NCBI RefSeq assembly: GCF_001701025.1
Contig: NZ_CP016793.1
Coordinates: forward strand, 7,130,001 to 7,194,000
Source of the DNA: Lentzea guizhouensis
Lineage (GTDB): Bacteria; Actinomycetota; Actinomycetes; Mycobacteriales; Pseudonocardiaceae
Reading direction: 5' to 3'
DNA: 64,000 nucleotides
Shown here: positions 1-8,717 of the stretch, in pieces
How the letters are laid out: each line of letters begins with the position of its first letter
How positions within the stretch are numbered: the stretch's first letter is position 1
The notes under the pieces: model-generated
Databases searched by the model: none
What the model saw: the letters and a program-made list of their open reading frames with translations, nothing else
Told to the model about the DNA's origin: nothing
Made by a program: the position numbers and the translations under genes

Positions 1-2
1 AC

Positions 3-188
3 GTGGGGGAGCGCACCGACGGCTCCACCTACCCGACGGGTCACTGGGCGGAGGAGCTGGCCGCGCCGCACGAGAAGTTCACCCGTGCGGGCTTCACCGT
101 CGACTTCGCCTCGCCCGGCGGCGTTCCGCAGTCGCTCGACGCGCACAGCGCCGACCCGGAGGTCGCGACGAGCACTGCCGTGCTTTGA
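3..188 (+). pseudogene. DJ-1/PfpI-family protein, N-terminal remnant
   Basis: The reading frame is open from the window edge and ends at a TGA at 186-188. The translation (GHWAEELAAPHEKFTRAGF, then FASPGG) resembles the N-terminal part of type 1 glutamine-amidotransferase-like DJ-1/PfpI proteins, which are normally around 220 residues with a catalytic Cys near the middle. Here the match stops after about 60 residues and no other frame continues it before the next gene, so the nucleophile region is missing. It is either a truncated relic or a frameshifted gene. The upstream end is outside the window. Confidence 0.55.
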
Positions 189-287
189 CCGCGCGAGTAC
201 GGTTGACCCCATACAAGCGTGCATAACGCGGTCATACACGGGATCTCCGTCTGCGGCTGGCCCGCTCTGACTGACGGAGGCGCTCGG

Positions 288-692
288 ATGAGCAGCCAAG
301 CACGTCACCTGCACCCGCTGTCCACGGCGTCCGCGATGAAGCTCCTCGGCGACGCCTCCTTCGGCCGCATGGTCTTCTCCCACCAGGCCCTGCCCGCCGT
401 CCGGCTGGTCAGCCACGTCGTCGACGAGGACTCGGTCATCATCCGCACCGGCGTCGCCGTGCCGCCGCTGCACCTGGTGCTCACCTACGAGGCGGACGAG
501 ATCGACTCCGGCACCATGCTGGGCTGGTGCGTGGTCGTGACCGGCATGGCCGAGCGGGTCGTCGACGCCGACGAGGTGACGCGCTACGAGCGGCTGCTGC
601 CGCCGTGGCCCGACTGCGACACCGACCAGCTGCTGCGCGTGCGGGCGCAGTTCGTCGACGGCTACGAGCTGCTGGCCGGCATGGCGGCCTGA
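288..692 (+). CDS. Pyridoxamine 5'-phosphate oxidase-like flavin-binding split-barrel protein
   Basis: This 134-residue protein has the look of the FMN/F420-binding split-barrel (PNPOx-like) family: an N-terminal helix with the pattern AMKLLGDASFGRMVFS, then a beta-rich core (LPAVRLVSHVVDED, SVIIRTG) and VVVTGMAERVVD. Such proteins bind FMN or deazaflavin and act as small reductases or stress proteins in the cytoplasm. ATG at 288 is preferred to an in-frame start at 219 because GGAGG lies at 276-280. It stands alone between a truncated DJ-1 gene and a sigma-factor gene; the substrate cannot be told from sequence. Confidence 0.8.
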   Translation: MSSQARHLHPLSTASAMKLLGDASFGRMVFSHQALPAVRLVSHVVDEDSVIIRTGVAVPPLHLVLTYEADEIDSGTMLGWCVVVTGMAERVVDADEVTRYERLLPPWPDCDTDQLLRVRAQFVDGYELLAGMAA

Positions 693-739
693 CCCGCGGG
701 TGCTCGGCGTCCCTCTCACCTCTGACCAGGAACGTCAGT

Positions 740-775
740 CAGCCGCCGAAGCAACCTGAACGGTTTCGGCGGCTG
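740..775. terminator. Hairpin between split-barrel gene and sigma-factor gene
   Basis: A perfect 11-bp inverted repeat (CAGCCGCCGAA at 740-750 and its complement at 765-775) with a 14-base loop lies 48 bases after the upstream stop and 46 bases before the sigma-factor start. It may end the upstream transcript or act as a leader structure for the sigma gene. No T-tract follows, as is usual in high-GC actinomycetes. A GGAAC element at 729-733, just before the hairpin, looks like an ECF -35 box, but no convincing -10 is evident. Confidence 0.5.
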
Positions 776-821
776 TTGGCAACTACGGGGTGGAAGGGCG
801 AAGAGAGACCCGAGGAGCTTC

Positions 822-1376
822 ATGTCGTCAGACGCGGAACTGATCGGCAGATCGCTGCGCGGAGACACCGATGCCTTCGTGGAAGTGATCAGCCGCCACG
901 AGACCGCGATCGGGAACTACCTGGCGCGCCGAGTGGGGCGTCAGGCCGCCGAGGACGTGCTCGGGGACGTGTGGGTGGCCGCCTACGAGTCCCGTGCGAC
1001 CTATGACCGTTCGTACCCCGAAGCCAGGCCTTGGTTGTACGGCGTCGCGCTGAACAGGTTGCGGCGGCATTGGCGGTCCGAGCCGGCCGAGGAGCCGGCG
1101 CCGGACATCACCCGCGTGGCCCACGACTGGGACCCCTGGCCGGCGGTGGACGCCCGCGTGGACACGCAGGCCCTGCTGCGCAGCGCTCTGGCCCGGCTCA
1201 AGCCGGAGGAGCGGGAGGTGCTGGGCCTGGTCGCCTGGGAGGACCTGACCGTCGCGGAGGCCGGGAGGGTGCTCGACATCCCGGCCGGCACGGCTCGCCG
1301 CCTGTTGCACCAGGCGCGCAAGGCGTTGCGAGAGGCCCCTGAGGTGGCCGCGCTGCTGCAAGTCCCGACAACGTGA
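822..1376 (+). CDS. ECF-type RNA polymerase sigma factor
   Basis: This 184-residue protein has region 2 near residues 15-75 (AFVEVISRHETAIGNYL, then RPWLYGVALNRLRRHWR) and region 4 near residues 125-175 (LKPEEREVLGLVAWEDL, then AEAGRVLDIPAGTARRLLH). There is no region 1 or 3, as in extracytoplasmic-function sigma factors that direct RNA polymerase to stress or envelope promoters. GAGGAG sits just ahead of the ATG at 822. The next gene overlaps or abuts its stop and encodes a membrane-anchored protein of a type often found beside such sigma factors, which suggests a regulatory pair. Confidence 0.88.
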   Translation: MSSDAELIGRSLRGDTDAFVEVISRHETAIGNYLARRVGRQAAEDVLGDVWVAAYESRATYDRSYPEARPWLYGVALNRLRRHWRSEPAEEPAPDITRVAHDWDPWPAVDARVDTQALLRSALARLKPEEREVLGLVAWEDLTVAEAGRVLDIPAGTARRLLHQARKALREAPEVAALLQVPTT

Positions 1377-1387
1377 GAAGACATCCC

Positions 1388-2434
1388 ATGGACGAAATGG
1401 ACCTGATGAAGAAGCTGAGTGATGTGCCGTCGCCGAGTCCCGAGGCCTACGACCGCGCCCGCGGTGCGCTGCAGGCGGCGATGACCGAACCCGAGGCGAC
1501 GGTCGTGCGGCCGAAGCGCTGGTTCTCCTGGACCAAGGCCGGCATCGCCACCCTGGGGGCGGCCGCCGTCGCGGCGGCCGTGGTCATGGGCACGACGGGC
1601 GGCGACGTCCCGGCCGCGCCGGCTCCCGCTCCCGAGGCGGCCCCGCAGGTGGTCGAGTCCCCGCTGGTGAAGCTGGCCTCCGAGCTCAAGGCAGCCCCGC
1701 AGACCGGTGACTCGTCGTTGGTCATCACCACGAAGCCGGCGCCGGACGGCGGCAAGTACGTCGCCTACACCGTCTACACCGACAAGGGCCAGACCTACGT
1801 CGGCGACTCGGTGCAGACCCTGGCGGCATGCGCCGCCAGGAACGACGACCAGTCCGGCGAGCACAACGCGAAGAGCATGGCGGCCGCCCGCCTCGCCGCG
1901 AACGGCGACGTGGAGAAGGCGAAGTTCGAGATGACCACCGTCAGCGGCAACGCGCTGGGACTGGACATGAGCCCCGCCGAGGCGGACAAGGCGTGGAAGG
2001 AAGCCTACGAGCGGAACGCCGAGATGTTCCGCAAGATCGGCAAGGAGGTGCCGCCCTTCAAGCCGCGCCCGACGGGCAAGGACTTGGAGAACCGCATCAA
2101 CAACCACCTGTGGTTCAACACCACGTTCACGCTGTTCCAGGCGGCTGCCAACGCGGAGGTCCGCTCGGGTGTGCTGAAGCTGCTCGCGGCCATGCCCGAC
2201 GTGACCATCGGCAAGAGCGTCGTCGAGGGCCAGCAGGTGCTGACGCTGACCGCCGACCCCGCCATCGTGGGCGGCGACGGTTCGCAGGTCCTCACCATCA
2301 ACGCCGACAACGGCTTGCCGATCAGCTCGGAGGTCGTCCCGAACAAGGACTCGGCGACCCCGTCCAAGCCGTCGATCGTCACCTACCAGTCGTCGCGGGT
2401 GAACCTCGCCGACGTCATCGCGGGCAAGATCTGA
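1388..2434 (+). CDS. Membrane-anchored CU044_5270-like partner of the ECF sigma factor
   Basis: This 348-residue protein starts with a short cytoplasmic segment (DEMDLMKKLSDVPSPSPEAY), has one membrane helix near residues 50-70 (GIATLGAAAVAAAVVMG), then a Pro/Ala linker and a large extracytoplasmic domain. It resembles actinobacterial CU044_5270-type proteins encoded next to ECF sigma factors and probably controls or senses for the preceding sigma. ATG at 1388 is preferred because GAGAAG lies at 1375-1380; a GTG at 1373 overlapping the sigma stop is the alternative. The regulatory role is inferred from context; no zinc-binding anti-sigma motif is visible. Confidence 0.7.
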   Translation: MDEMDLMKKLSDVPSPSPEAYDRARGALQAAMTEPEATVVRPKRWFSWTKAGIATLGAAAVAAAVVMGTTGGDVPAAPAPAPEAAPQVVESPLVKLASELKAAPQTGDSSLVITTKPAPDGGKYVAYTVYTDKGQTYVGDSVQTLAACAARNDDQSGEHNAKSMAAARLAANGDVEKAKFEMTTVSGNALGLDMSPAEADKAWKEAYERNAEMFRKIGKEVPPFKPRPTGKDLENRINNHLWFNTTFTLFQAAANAEVRSGVLKLLAAMPDVTIGKSVVEGQQVLTLTADPAIVGGDGSQVLTINADNGLPISSEVVPNKDSATPSKPSIVTYQSSRVNLADVIAGKI

Positions 2435-2443
2435 TCTCCCGGG

Positions 2444-2478
2444 GGTGGGAGGGCCGGATCTCCACCGGCCCTCCCACC
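2444..2478 (+). terminator. Strong hairpin terminator after the sigma operon
   Basis: A perfect 14-bp inverted repeat (arms 2444-2457 and 2465-2478, 7-base loop) begins ten bases after the stop of the CU044_5270-like gene. It is a typical high-GC intrinsic or road-block terminator without a T-tract. Confidence 0.8.
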
Positions 2479-2959
2479 GTTGTGCGGTCAGCGCGGGAAC
2501 GGCATCCAGTTGCCGTTGATCCACGCCGGGTAGCCCGCGTCGACTCCGCGAACCGATCCGGGGCAGTTCCGGCTCCCCGAACGCGACCGACTGGGTTCGA
2601 GCTGAACTCCGGTCGACAACGCGCGGTCGGCGAAGTGCGGCTGTACTTCCGCGACGACCGGGTGCTGATGACCCACGCCGGTGGGTTCAGGACGGGGTTG
2701 ACCGAGGTCGAGGTCTGCTGAACGAAGTCGGACCGCGCTGCGGGAATGCACGCGTCCGAGGCGTTTGGAAGGAGATGTCTGTTTCTTCCGCACGTACGGT
2801 GACCACCACACTCCCGGATCAGTGGCTCCCTGAGCCCGTCGGGCTGAACGGGTAGACGAGGCCGTTGCAGCCGCTGAACCGTTGTTACGTTCGAGTGGAA
2901 CGTCTATTTCTCATCGGGCGCGAAATGTGCGTCCGAATCCCACTCGGAGTGGCACTCGC
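2479..2959. other. Non-coding stretch with possible gene relics
   Basis: About 480 bases hold no convincing gene. A plus-strand frame ending at 2721 gives a protein-like tail (VGEVRLYFRDDRVLMTHAGG) without a plausible start, and a minus-strand frame ending at 2488 gives a tail reading YPAWINGNWMPFPR. Neither was recognised. The last part, about 2890-2950, is less GC-rich and probably carries the promoter of the biosynthetic operon that follows. Confidence 0.4.
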
Positions 2960-4138
2960 ATGGCGACGAATCGAATCGGCGGGCAGTTGTGGGACGTGGT
3001 GGTCATCGGCGCGGGTCCGGCCGGGACGACGGCGGCCAGGGTGGCGGCGCAGGCCGGGTGCGAGGTGCTGCTGCTGGAACGCGCCGCCGTGCCGCGGTAC
3101 AAGACCTGCGGCGGCGGGCTGATCGGCTGCTCGCAGGCGGCGCTGCCGACCGGGCTCGGCGTCGCGGTCCACGACGAGATCGACGCCGTCACGTTCTCCC
3201 TGCGGGGACGACGCGAACGCACCCTCGACTCCACCGCGGGGACGCGCTGCAGGATGGTGTTCCGCGACGAGCTGGACGCCGCGCTCACCAAGGTGGCCGC
3301 CGACGCCGGTGTGGTGGTGAGGGACCGGACCGTGATGACGGCGCTGGAGGACGCGACCGGCGAGGTGGCCGTGCACGCGGGTCGGGAACGGATCCGCGCG
3401 CGGGCGGTGGTGGGCGCCGACGGCAGCGCCAGTCGCGTGGGCAGGCACGTCGGCGTCCGCTGCGAGCAGGTGGACCTCGCGCTGGAGGTCGAGGTCCTCG
3501 TCGATCCGCGCGACGCGTCCCGGTGGCGCGGCCGGATGCTGATGGAGTGGGGGCCGCTGCCCGGCTCGTTCGGCTGGGTCTTCCCCAAGGGCGACGTCTG
3601 CACGGCCGGTGTGGTCGCGGCGCGCGGGCAGGGCGAGGCCACCAAGGCGTACCTGCGGGAGTTCCTGGAACGCCACGGCCTGGCCGACCAGACCACGTTG
3701 CACGACACGGGACATCTGACCAGATGCCGCCGGCCCGACTCGCCGCTGACCCGCGACCGCACGCTCGTCGCCGGTGACGCCGCCGGTCTGTGCGACCCGT
3801 GGTCGCGGGAGGGGATCTCCTTCGCGCTGCGCTCGGGTGCGCTGGCCGGGGTGGCGGCCGCCGCCATCGCGCAGGCCGGGCACACCGAGGACGTCGAGCG
3901 GGCCTGCGTCGACTACACCTACGCGGTGCGCGCCACGCTGGAGACCGAGATGGCGGCCTCCCGGCAGGTCATGAACGTCTTCACCAGGCGTCCCCAGGTC
4001 GTCCACACCGCGCTGACCGCCTTCCCGCCGGTGTGGCGCAGGGTCGACTCGTACCTCGGCGGTGACACCACGATCCCGGCCCTGCTGGGCACGCCGGTCG
4101 CCCGCGGCGCGCTCAAGGCGCTCGCGCTCTTCTCCTGA
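2960..4138 (+). CDS. Geranylgeranyl-reductase-family FAD-dependent oxidoreductase
   Basis: This 392-residue flavoprotein has an N-terminal Rossmann dinucleotide motif (VVIGAGPAGTTAA, about residues 14-26), the family signature YKTCGGGL near residue 50, and a C-terminal FAD motif AGDAAGLCDPWSREGI. Members of the family reduce prenyl double bonds of geranylgeranyl diphosphate, chlorophyll or lipids, or hydroxylate aromatic polyketides. It lies 35 bases ahead of a polyketide synthase and near a prenyl diphosphate synthase and terpene cyclase, so a tailoring or prenyl-reducing role in that pathway is likely. ATG at 2960 is chosen since the frame upstream shows no family similarity; its ribosome site (CGGAG) is modest. 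Confidence 0.82.
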   Translation: MATNRIGGQLWDVVVIGAGPAGTTAARVAAQAGCEVLLLERAAVPRYKTCGGGLIGCSQAALPTGLGVAVHDEIDAVTFSLRGRRERTLDSTAGTRCRMVFRDELDAALTKVAADAGVVVRDRTVMTALEDATGEVAVHAGRERIRARAVVGADGSASRVGRHVGVRCEQVDLALEVEVLVDPRDASRWRGRMLMEWGPLPGSFGWVFPKGDVCTAGVVAARGQGEATKAYLREFLERHGLADQTTLHDTGHLTRCRRPDSPLTRDRTLVAGDAAGLCDPWSREGISFALRSGALAGVAAAAIAQAGHTEDVERACVDYTYAVRATLETEMAASRQVMNVFTRRPQVVHTALTAFPPVWRRVDSYLGGDTTIPALLGTPVARGALKALALFS

Positions 4139-4173
4139 GCACAGATGCTCCTTCTTCTCTCCACAGCGAGGAA

Positions 4174-6901
4174 ATGCACGAAGGATCCAGTGTGGACCAG
4201 GACAGTGCCAGGCAGACGCCGGTCGCGATCATCGGGACGGCGTGCCGGGCTCCCGGCGGGGTCACCTCGGCGGAGGAGCTGCGGCGGTTGCTGCTGGACC
4301 GGCGCGACGTCGTGGCCGGTTCCGACCCCGGCGCGCGGTGGCCGGAGGGGGAACGGGTGGTGCCGGCAGACCTCGCGGACTCGGCGGCGCTGGGCAGCGG
4401 GTCCTTTCTGGACGGCGTGGACGAGTTCGACCCCGGTTTCTTCGGCGTGCCGGTGCGCGAGGCGGCCAGTGCGGACCCGCAGCACCGGTTGCTGATGGAG
4501 ACGACCTGGGAGGCGCTCGAGGACGCCGGGGTGCCGCCGCGGTCGCTGGCGGGCTCGCGGACCGGGCTGTTCATCGGCATCTCCGGCGCCGACTACGCCA
4601 AGCGGTTCACCATGGCCGACTTCGACGTCTGCCACGGCATCTCCGCGGTGCCCTCGGGTGCGCCCGGCCGGATCTCCTACATCCTCGACGTCAACGGGCC
4701 GTCGCTCGCGGTGGCCGGCGCCTGCGCGTCGTCGCTGGTCGCCCTGCACCTGGCGTGCCGCTCCCTGCATGAGCGGGAGTCCGACCTCGCGCTGGCCGGC
4801 GGGGTGACCGTGCAGCTGGAGTGGGGCGGGCTGGTCGGGTTCGCCCGCGCGGGTGCGTTGTCCTCGCGGGACGCTGCGCGGCCTTCGACGCGAGCGCGGA
4901 CGGGTTCGTGCGCGGTGAGGGCTGCGGCGTGGTGGCGTTGAAACGGCTGGCCGACGCGCAGCGACGGGACCGCGTGCCGGCGGCGTCACCGGCACGGCGA
5001 CCAACCACGCCGGACGGGTGCAGGGCATCACCCAGCCGTCACCCGCCGCCCAGAGCGCGGTGGTGCGCGCGGCGGGCGTCGGTCCGGGCGACATCGGCTA
5101 CGTGGAGGCCCACGGCACCGGCACGAAGGTCGGCGACCCGATCGAGTTCGCCGCGCTGACCGACGCGTACGGCGGGTCCGGCGGTCCGTGCGCGCTGGGG
5201 TCGCTGAAGACCGACATCGGCCACCCGGAGAGCGCGGCCGGCGTGCTCGGGCTGATCAAGGCCGCGCTGGCGGTGCACCGGGGTGTCATCCCGGCCAACC
5301 TGCACTTCACCCGGTGGAACCCCGCGATCGACGCCGGGGGAACGCGGTTCGTCGTCCCCGTCGACACCACCCCGTGGGACGGCGGCGGTCGTCCGCGCCG
5401 TGCCGGGGTCTCGGCGTTCGGCGTCACCGGCATGAACGCCCACGCAACTGTCGAACAGGCACCGCTCGCACCGCCTCGCAGCCGGCACACCCGGCGTGAC
5501 CAGGCGGTGGTCTGCGCGGAGTCGGCCGCCTCCGCGGGAGGCCTGGCCGCGACGGCCCGGCGGCTGGCCGACCACGTCGAGTCCACATCGGACGCGGTGA
5601 CGGACGTCGCGCACACCCTGGCGGCGCACCGAAGTCACCTGTCCACGCGGGCCTGCGTGGTGACAGCCGACCGCGCCGGGCTGGTGGACGCGTTGCGCGC
5701 GGTGGCCGACGGGCACGAGCACCCGGACGTCGTCACCGGGCCGACCAACGATCCCGGTATGCCCGTGTGGGTGTTCTCCGGGCACGGCTCGCAGTGGCCG
5801 GGCATGGCGCGTGACCTGCTGGACCGCGATCCCGCGTTCACCCGCGTGGTCGACCGGCTCGGCGCGGTGGCGTCGGCCGAGGGCGTCCCGGTGCGGCGGC
5901 TGCTGAGCACCGGTGAGCCGCTGGAGCGGATGGACCTGGTCCAGCCGGTGGTCTTCACGGTGCAGACGGCGCTGGCGGAGATGTGGCGGACCGCGGCCTG
6001 CGCCCGGCCGCCGTGGTGGGCCACTCGATGGGTGAGGCCGCGGCCGCTGTGGCGGCGGGCGTCCTGACCCCGGAGGAGGGGCTGCGCATCACGATCGCCC
6101 GCTCGTCGTTGCTCCGACGGGTCGCCGGCGGCTGCATGGCCGTGGTCGCGCTGCCCGTCGAGCAGGTCGAGACCGAGATCGCCGCCGTCCCGGACGTGTC
6201 GGTGGCGGTGGTGACCGCACCCGCGTCCACCGTCGTCGCCGGTACCGCCGCGGCCGTCGAGGACCTGCTGCGCGGCTGGCGCGAGCGCGGGGTGTTCTGC
6301 AAGCCGGTCAACGTGGTCGTCGCCGCGCACTCACCGCAGGTCGAGCCGATCCTGACCGACATCGCCGAGCGGACGGCGTGGCTCCCGGGCGCACCGGCGG
6401 AGGTGCCGTTCTACTCCACGGCGTCCGACCCGCGTGAGCCGGTGGTGCTCGGCAACGCCTACTGGGCGCGGAACCTGCGCGCGCCGGTCCGCTTCGACCG
6501 CGCCTGCCGGGCGCTGGTCGAGGACGGGCACCGGGTGTTCCTGGAACTGTCACCGCACCCGCTGCTGACGCTCCAGCACCGGGGAGACCGCCCGGCACGA
6601 GGCGGGCCCCGGCCTCGACCCGCGTTCGGAGCCACCGGGCCCGGCCAGGCTGCTGATGGTGCAGGAAGCGCTGGTGCACGTCCTGGCCGCGTTGCTGGGC
6701 ATGCAACCCGGAGCGGTTGCGGCGCATGCGAATTTCACCGACCTGGAACTGGACTCGTTGCTCGCCGTCGCCTTCACCCGCAAGCTCCGCACCGACCTGG
6801 ACGTGGCGGTCGCCCCGGCGGAGGTCTGGGCGCACCCGTCACCCGCGGAGCTCGCCGGCCACGTCGACTCGGTCCTGGGCACGCTCGTCGGCTCCGGATG
6901 A
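4174..6901 (+). pseudogene. Type I polyketide synthase, KS-AT-ACP, interrupted by frameshifts
   Basis: Joined across frames, the product would be about 905 residues: ketosynthase (4200-5460), acyltransferase (5760-6560) and acyl carrier protein (6655-6900). KS residues are present (Cys in GACASSLVALH near 4722; HGTGT near 5110; KTDIGH near 5208), as are the AT serine motif GHSMGE (about 6018-6035) and the ACP serine in LELDSLL. The frame moves near 4863, 4980, 5988 and 6570. At 4863 and 5988 one missing G restores the reading, so sequencing error is a live alternative to decay. No reductive domains are present. RBS GAGG lies just before the ATG. A single-module iterative PKS within a terpenoid locus is unusual. 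Confidence 0.75.
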
Positions 6902-6907
6902 CGCGGA

Positions 6908-6938
6908 CCGGCCGACCGGGGGACTCCCGGTCGGCCGG
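6908..6938. terminator. Bidirectional hairpin between PKS and small secreted protein gene
   Basis: A perfect 13-bp inverted repeat (6908-6920 and 6926-6938) with a 5-base loop starts seven bases after the ACP stop. It lies between two convergent genes and can serve both. Confidence 0.85.
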
Positions 6939-6953
6939 CCCGCTGGGTGATGG

Positions 6954-7259
6954 TCAGGGAAGGGGCAGGGCGTCGATCGTGTTGACCCACAGGACGTTCT
7001 GGTCGTCACACCGCCACTGGCTCCACCGGCCCGCGGCGACCCCGCCGGCACCCGCCGCCTCGCAGAGCAGGACGTGTTCGAACTTGCGGTAGCGCTTCCA
7101 CGCCGACAGGCGGTCGGTGGCGGCGTCCGATGTCGTCACGGCGGGTTCGGCCGCGAGGCGGGAGGCGGCCTCGGGTGCGGCGGTCGCCGGTGCGGCGGTG
7201 AGGATCGCGGACGTGCAGGCGACGGCGATCGCGGTGAGCACGGACGGCAAGCGGTGCAT
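6954..7259 (-). CDS. Small secreted protein of unknown function
   Basis: This 101-residue protein has a clear Sec signal peptide (basic start MHRLPS, hydrophobic stretch, then ILTAAPATAAP as the probable cleavage region near residue 28). The mature part is about 70 residues with two Cys (LLCEAAG and QWRCDDQ) that could form a disulphide. GGGAGA precedes the ATG at 7259. It lies just 26 bases downstream of the terpene synthase gene on the same strand and is probably co-transcribed with it. The family was not recognised. Confidence 0.6.
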   Translation of the reverse strand: MHRLPSVLTAIAVACTSAILTAAPATAAPEAASRLAAEPAVTTSDAATDRLSAWKRYRKFEHVLLCEAAGAGGVAAGRWSQWRCDDQNVLWVNTIDALPLP

Positions 7260-7285
7260 GGTGGTCTCCCTGTCGTGGATGCCGG

Positions 7286-8362
7286 TCACAGTTCGTCCCA
7301 CCACCAGGCGGTGGCGGGTACGGGCAGCGGGTCCGCGGTGGTGTCGCACGGACCCGAGGTCCAGCTGGCTTCGGCGCGCGGAGCGGGAACGGCCGATCGG
7401 GAGCCGTCGACCGAGGTGTAGCGGGGGACGTTGAACGCCCAGTCGATGTTGCCGCGGATGGCGTGGCCCAGGCACACCAGGTACTCCCGCAGCGCGGGAC
7501 TGCACGGGCGGGCGAGGACCTCCTCGCGCAGCACCAGAAAGCGGGTCATCACGCGGTCGCGCAACGCCCGTGCCCTGCCGACGGCGACGTCCTCGCTGAT
7601 CCCGTGCTGGTGCGCCAGGACGGTGACGATGTTCTGCCGCGCCTCGCCGTCCCGCCTCTCCTTGGCGACGGAGTGCAGGTCGTTGTCCCAGGAGGCGATC
7701 AGGACCATCATCTCGGTCAGCGCGCGGACCGCCGGGGAGTCCATCTCCGCAGCGGGCACCTCGGTGCCGTTGGCGATCTCCAGCAGCGCGATCGTCGGTG
7801 CCCCTCCCGCGCTGTGGCTGCGCATGGTGGTGTACTCGGCGAGATCGGGCATGCGGCCGTCGGCGTGGTCGGCGATCTGCCAGGCGACCGCGTAGAGCCA
7901 CGCCCGGTGCGCGTGGACGAACCGCTGCACCTGCGTCGGCGTGGCGCACTCGTGCATGCTGCGGCCGATGTCCTGCAGCGCAAGGACGAGCGGGTCGGCG
8001 ACCAGCGGGTGCCACGGTGTCTCCAGGGCGCGCTGGAGAACGCCCGCCATGCGCAGGAACTCGTGCGGCCGGGTGCTGAACGCGCCGGAGTCGCAGCGCA
8101 GGTCGTCGAAGATGAAGCCCCAGTACACCCACCGCACGGCGACCTGCAGACCGGCGTCGGTGGCCCGCGGCGCGAAGCGGGCGTAGAACTCGGCGCTGTT
8201 GGTGCCGACGAGCCGTCTGCGCTGCCTGTCGTCCGCCCACAGCCCGATGCGGTCCATCCAGGCGATGGCCTCGCGTTCGGCCTCTTCGGCGCGCGGGTGG
8301 ATCGCCGGCGGCAGCGGGCAGTAGAAACGCCGGTGCTCGACGGGGTGGTCGAGGGCGGTCAT
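7286..8362 (-). CDS. Class I terpene synthase
   Basis: This 358-residue protein carries both metal-binding motifs of class I terpene cyclases: FDDLRCD (Asp-rich, about residues 85-91) and NDLHSVAKE (NSE/DTE triad, residues 227-235), plus a C-terminal Arg-Tyr pair in NVPRYTS. It would ionise and cyclise a prenyl diphosphate in the cytoplasm. The first motif has two residues between DD and the Cys that precedes the distal Asp. ATG at 8362 follows a strong GAGGAG; the frame extends upstream to 8473 but that part is not family-like. The divergent neighbour makes a long-chain prenyl diphosphate, so a C20 substrate is possible but unproven. Confidence 0.85.
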   Translation of the reverse strand: MTALDHPVEHRRFYCPLPPAIHPRAEEAEREAIAWMDRIGLWADDRQRRRLVGTNSAEFYARFAPRATDAGLQVAVRWVYWGFIFDDLRCDSGAFSTRPHEFLRMAGVLQRALETPWHPLVADPLVLALQDIGRSMHECATPTQVQRFVHAHRAWLYAVAWQIADHADGRMPDLAEYTTMRSHSAGGAPTIALLEIANGTEVPAAEMDSPAVRALTEMMVLIASWDNDLHSVAKERRDGEARQNIVTVLAHQHGISEDVAVGRARALRDRVMTRFLVLREEVLARPCSPALREYLVCLGHAIRGNIDWAFNVPRYTSVDGSRSAVPAPRAEASWTSGPCDTTADPLPVPATAWWWDEL

Positions 8363-8717
8363 CGGTTCTCCTCGGAAAATATCTTTGAAGCGCAGAAGTA
8401 CCGGCTCGCGGTTTCGGGAAATTCCGCGCCGGCGGATACGGCCGAAGCTGCCGCAACCGGTAGATCGATTCAAGCGAGCTTTGTCGATTCATGCCAAAGA
8501 GGGGCCGTCGTGCACTCGAAGGAGTGCGTGATTTCTTGAAGAACAAGGGAAACTGGCTGCGTGCAGTCCGGAGTGGACACGTCCGGGCGTCCAACCCGGG
8601 CGCATTTCGCGGTTGGGCTCGCCGCGTGCCGATGGTCGATGCTAATTTCGGGGTGGTTCATTCCCTTCGGCTCTCGCTCTCGTTTGTCCGACGCTCATTT
8701 CCGGTTTTGGAGAGAAC
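8363..8717. promoter_or_regulatory. Divergent promoter region between terpene synthase and prenyl diphosphate synthase
   Basis: This 355-base stretch separates divergent genes and is less GC-rich than its surroundings. A 6-bp inverted repeat with a 4-base spacer (GCACTC at 8512-8517, GAGTGC at 8522-8527) lies near the middle and could be a regulator site. No gene of believable composition is seen. No dedicated regulator gene is encoded next to it. Confidence 0.45.

Noticed and set aside
1001..2524. 507-codon minus-strand frame opposite the sigma factor and its partner
   Set aside because: Arg/Gly-rich shadow; the plus-strand genes have recognisable sigma regions and a membrane helix.
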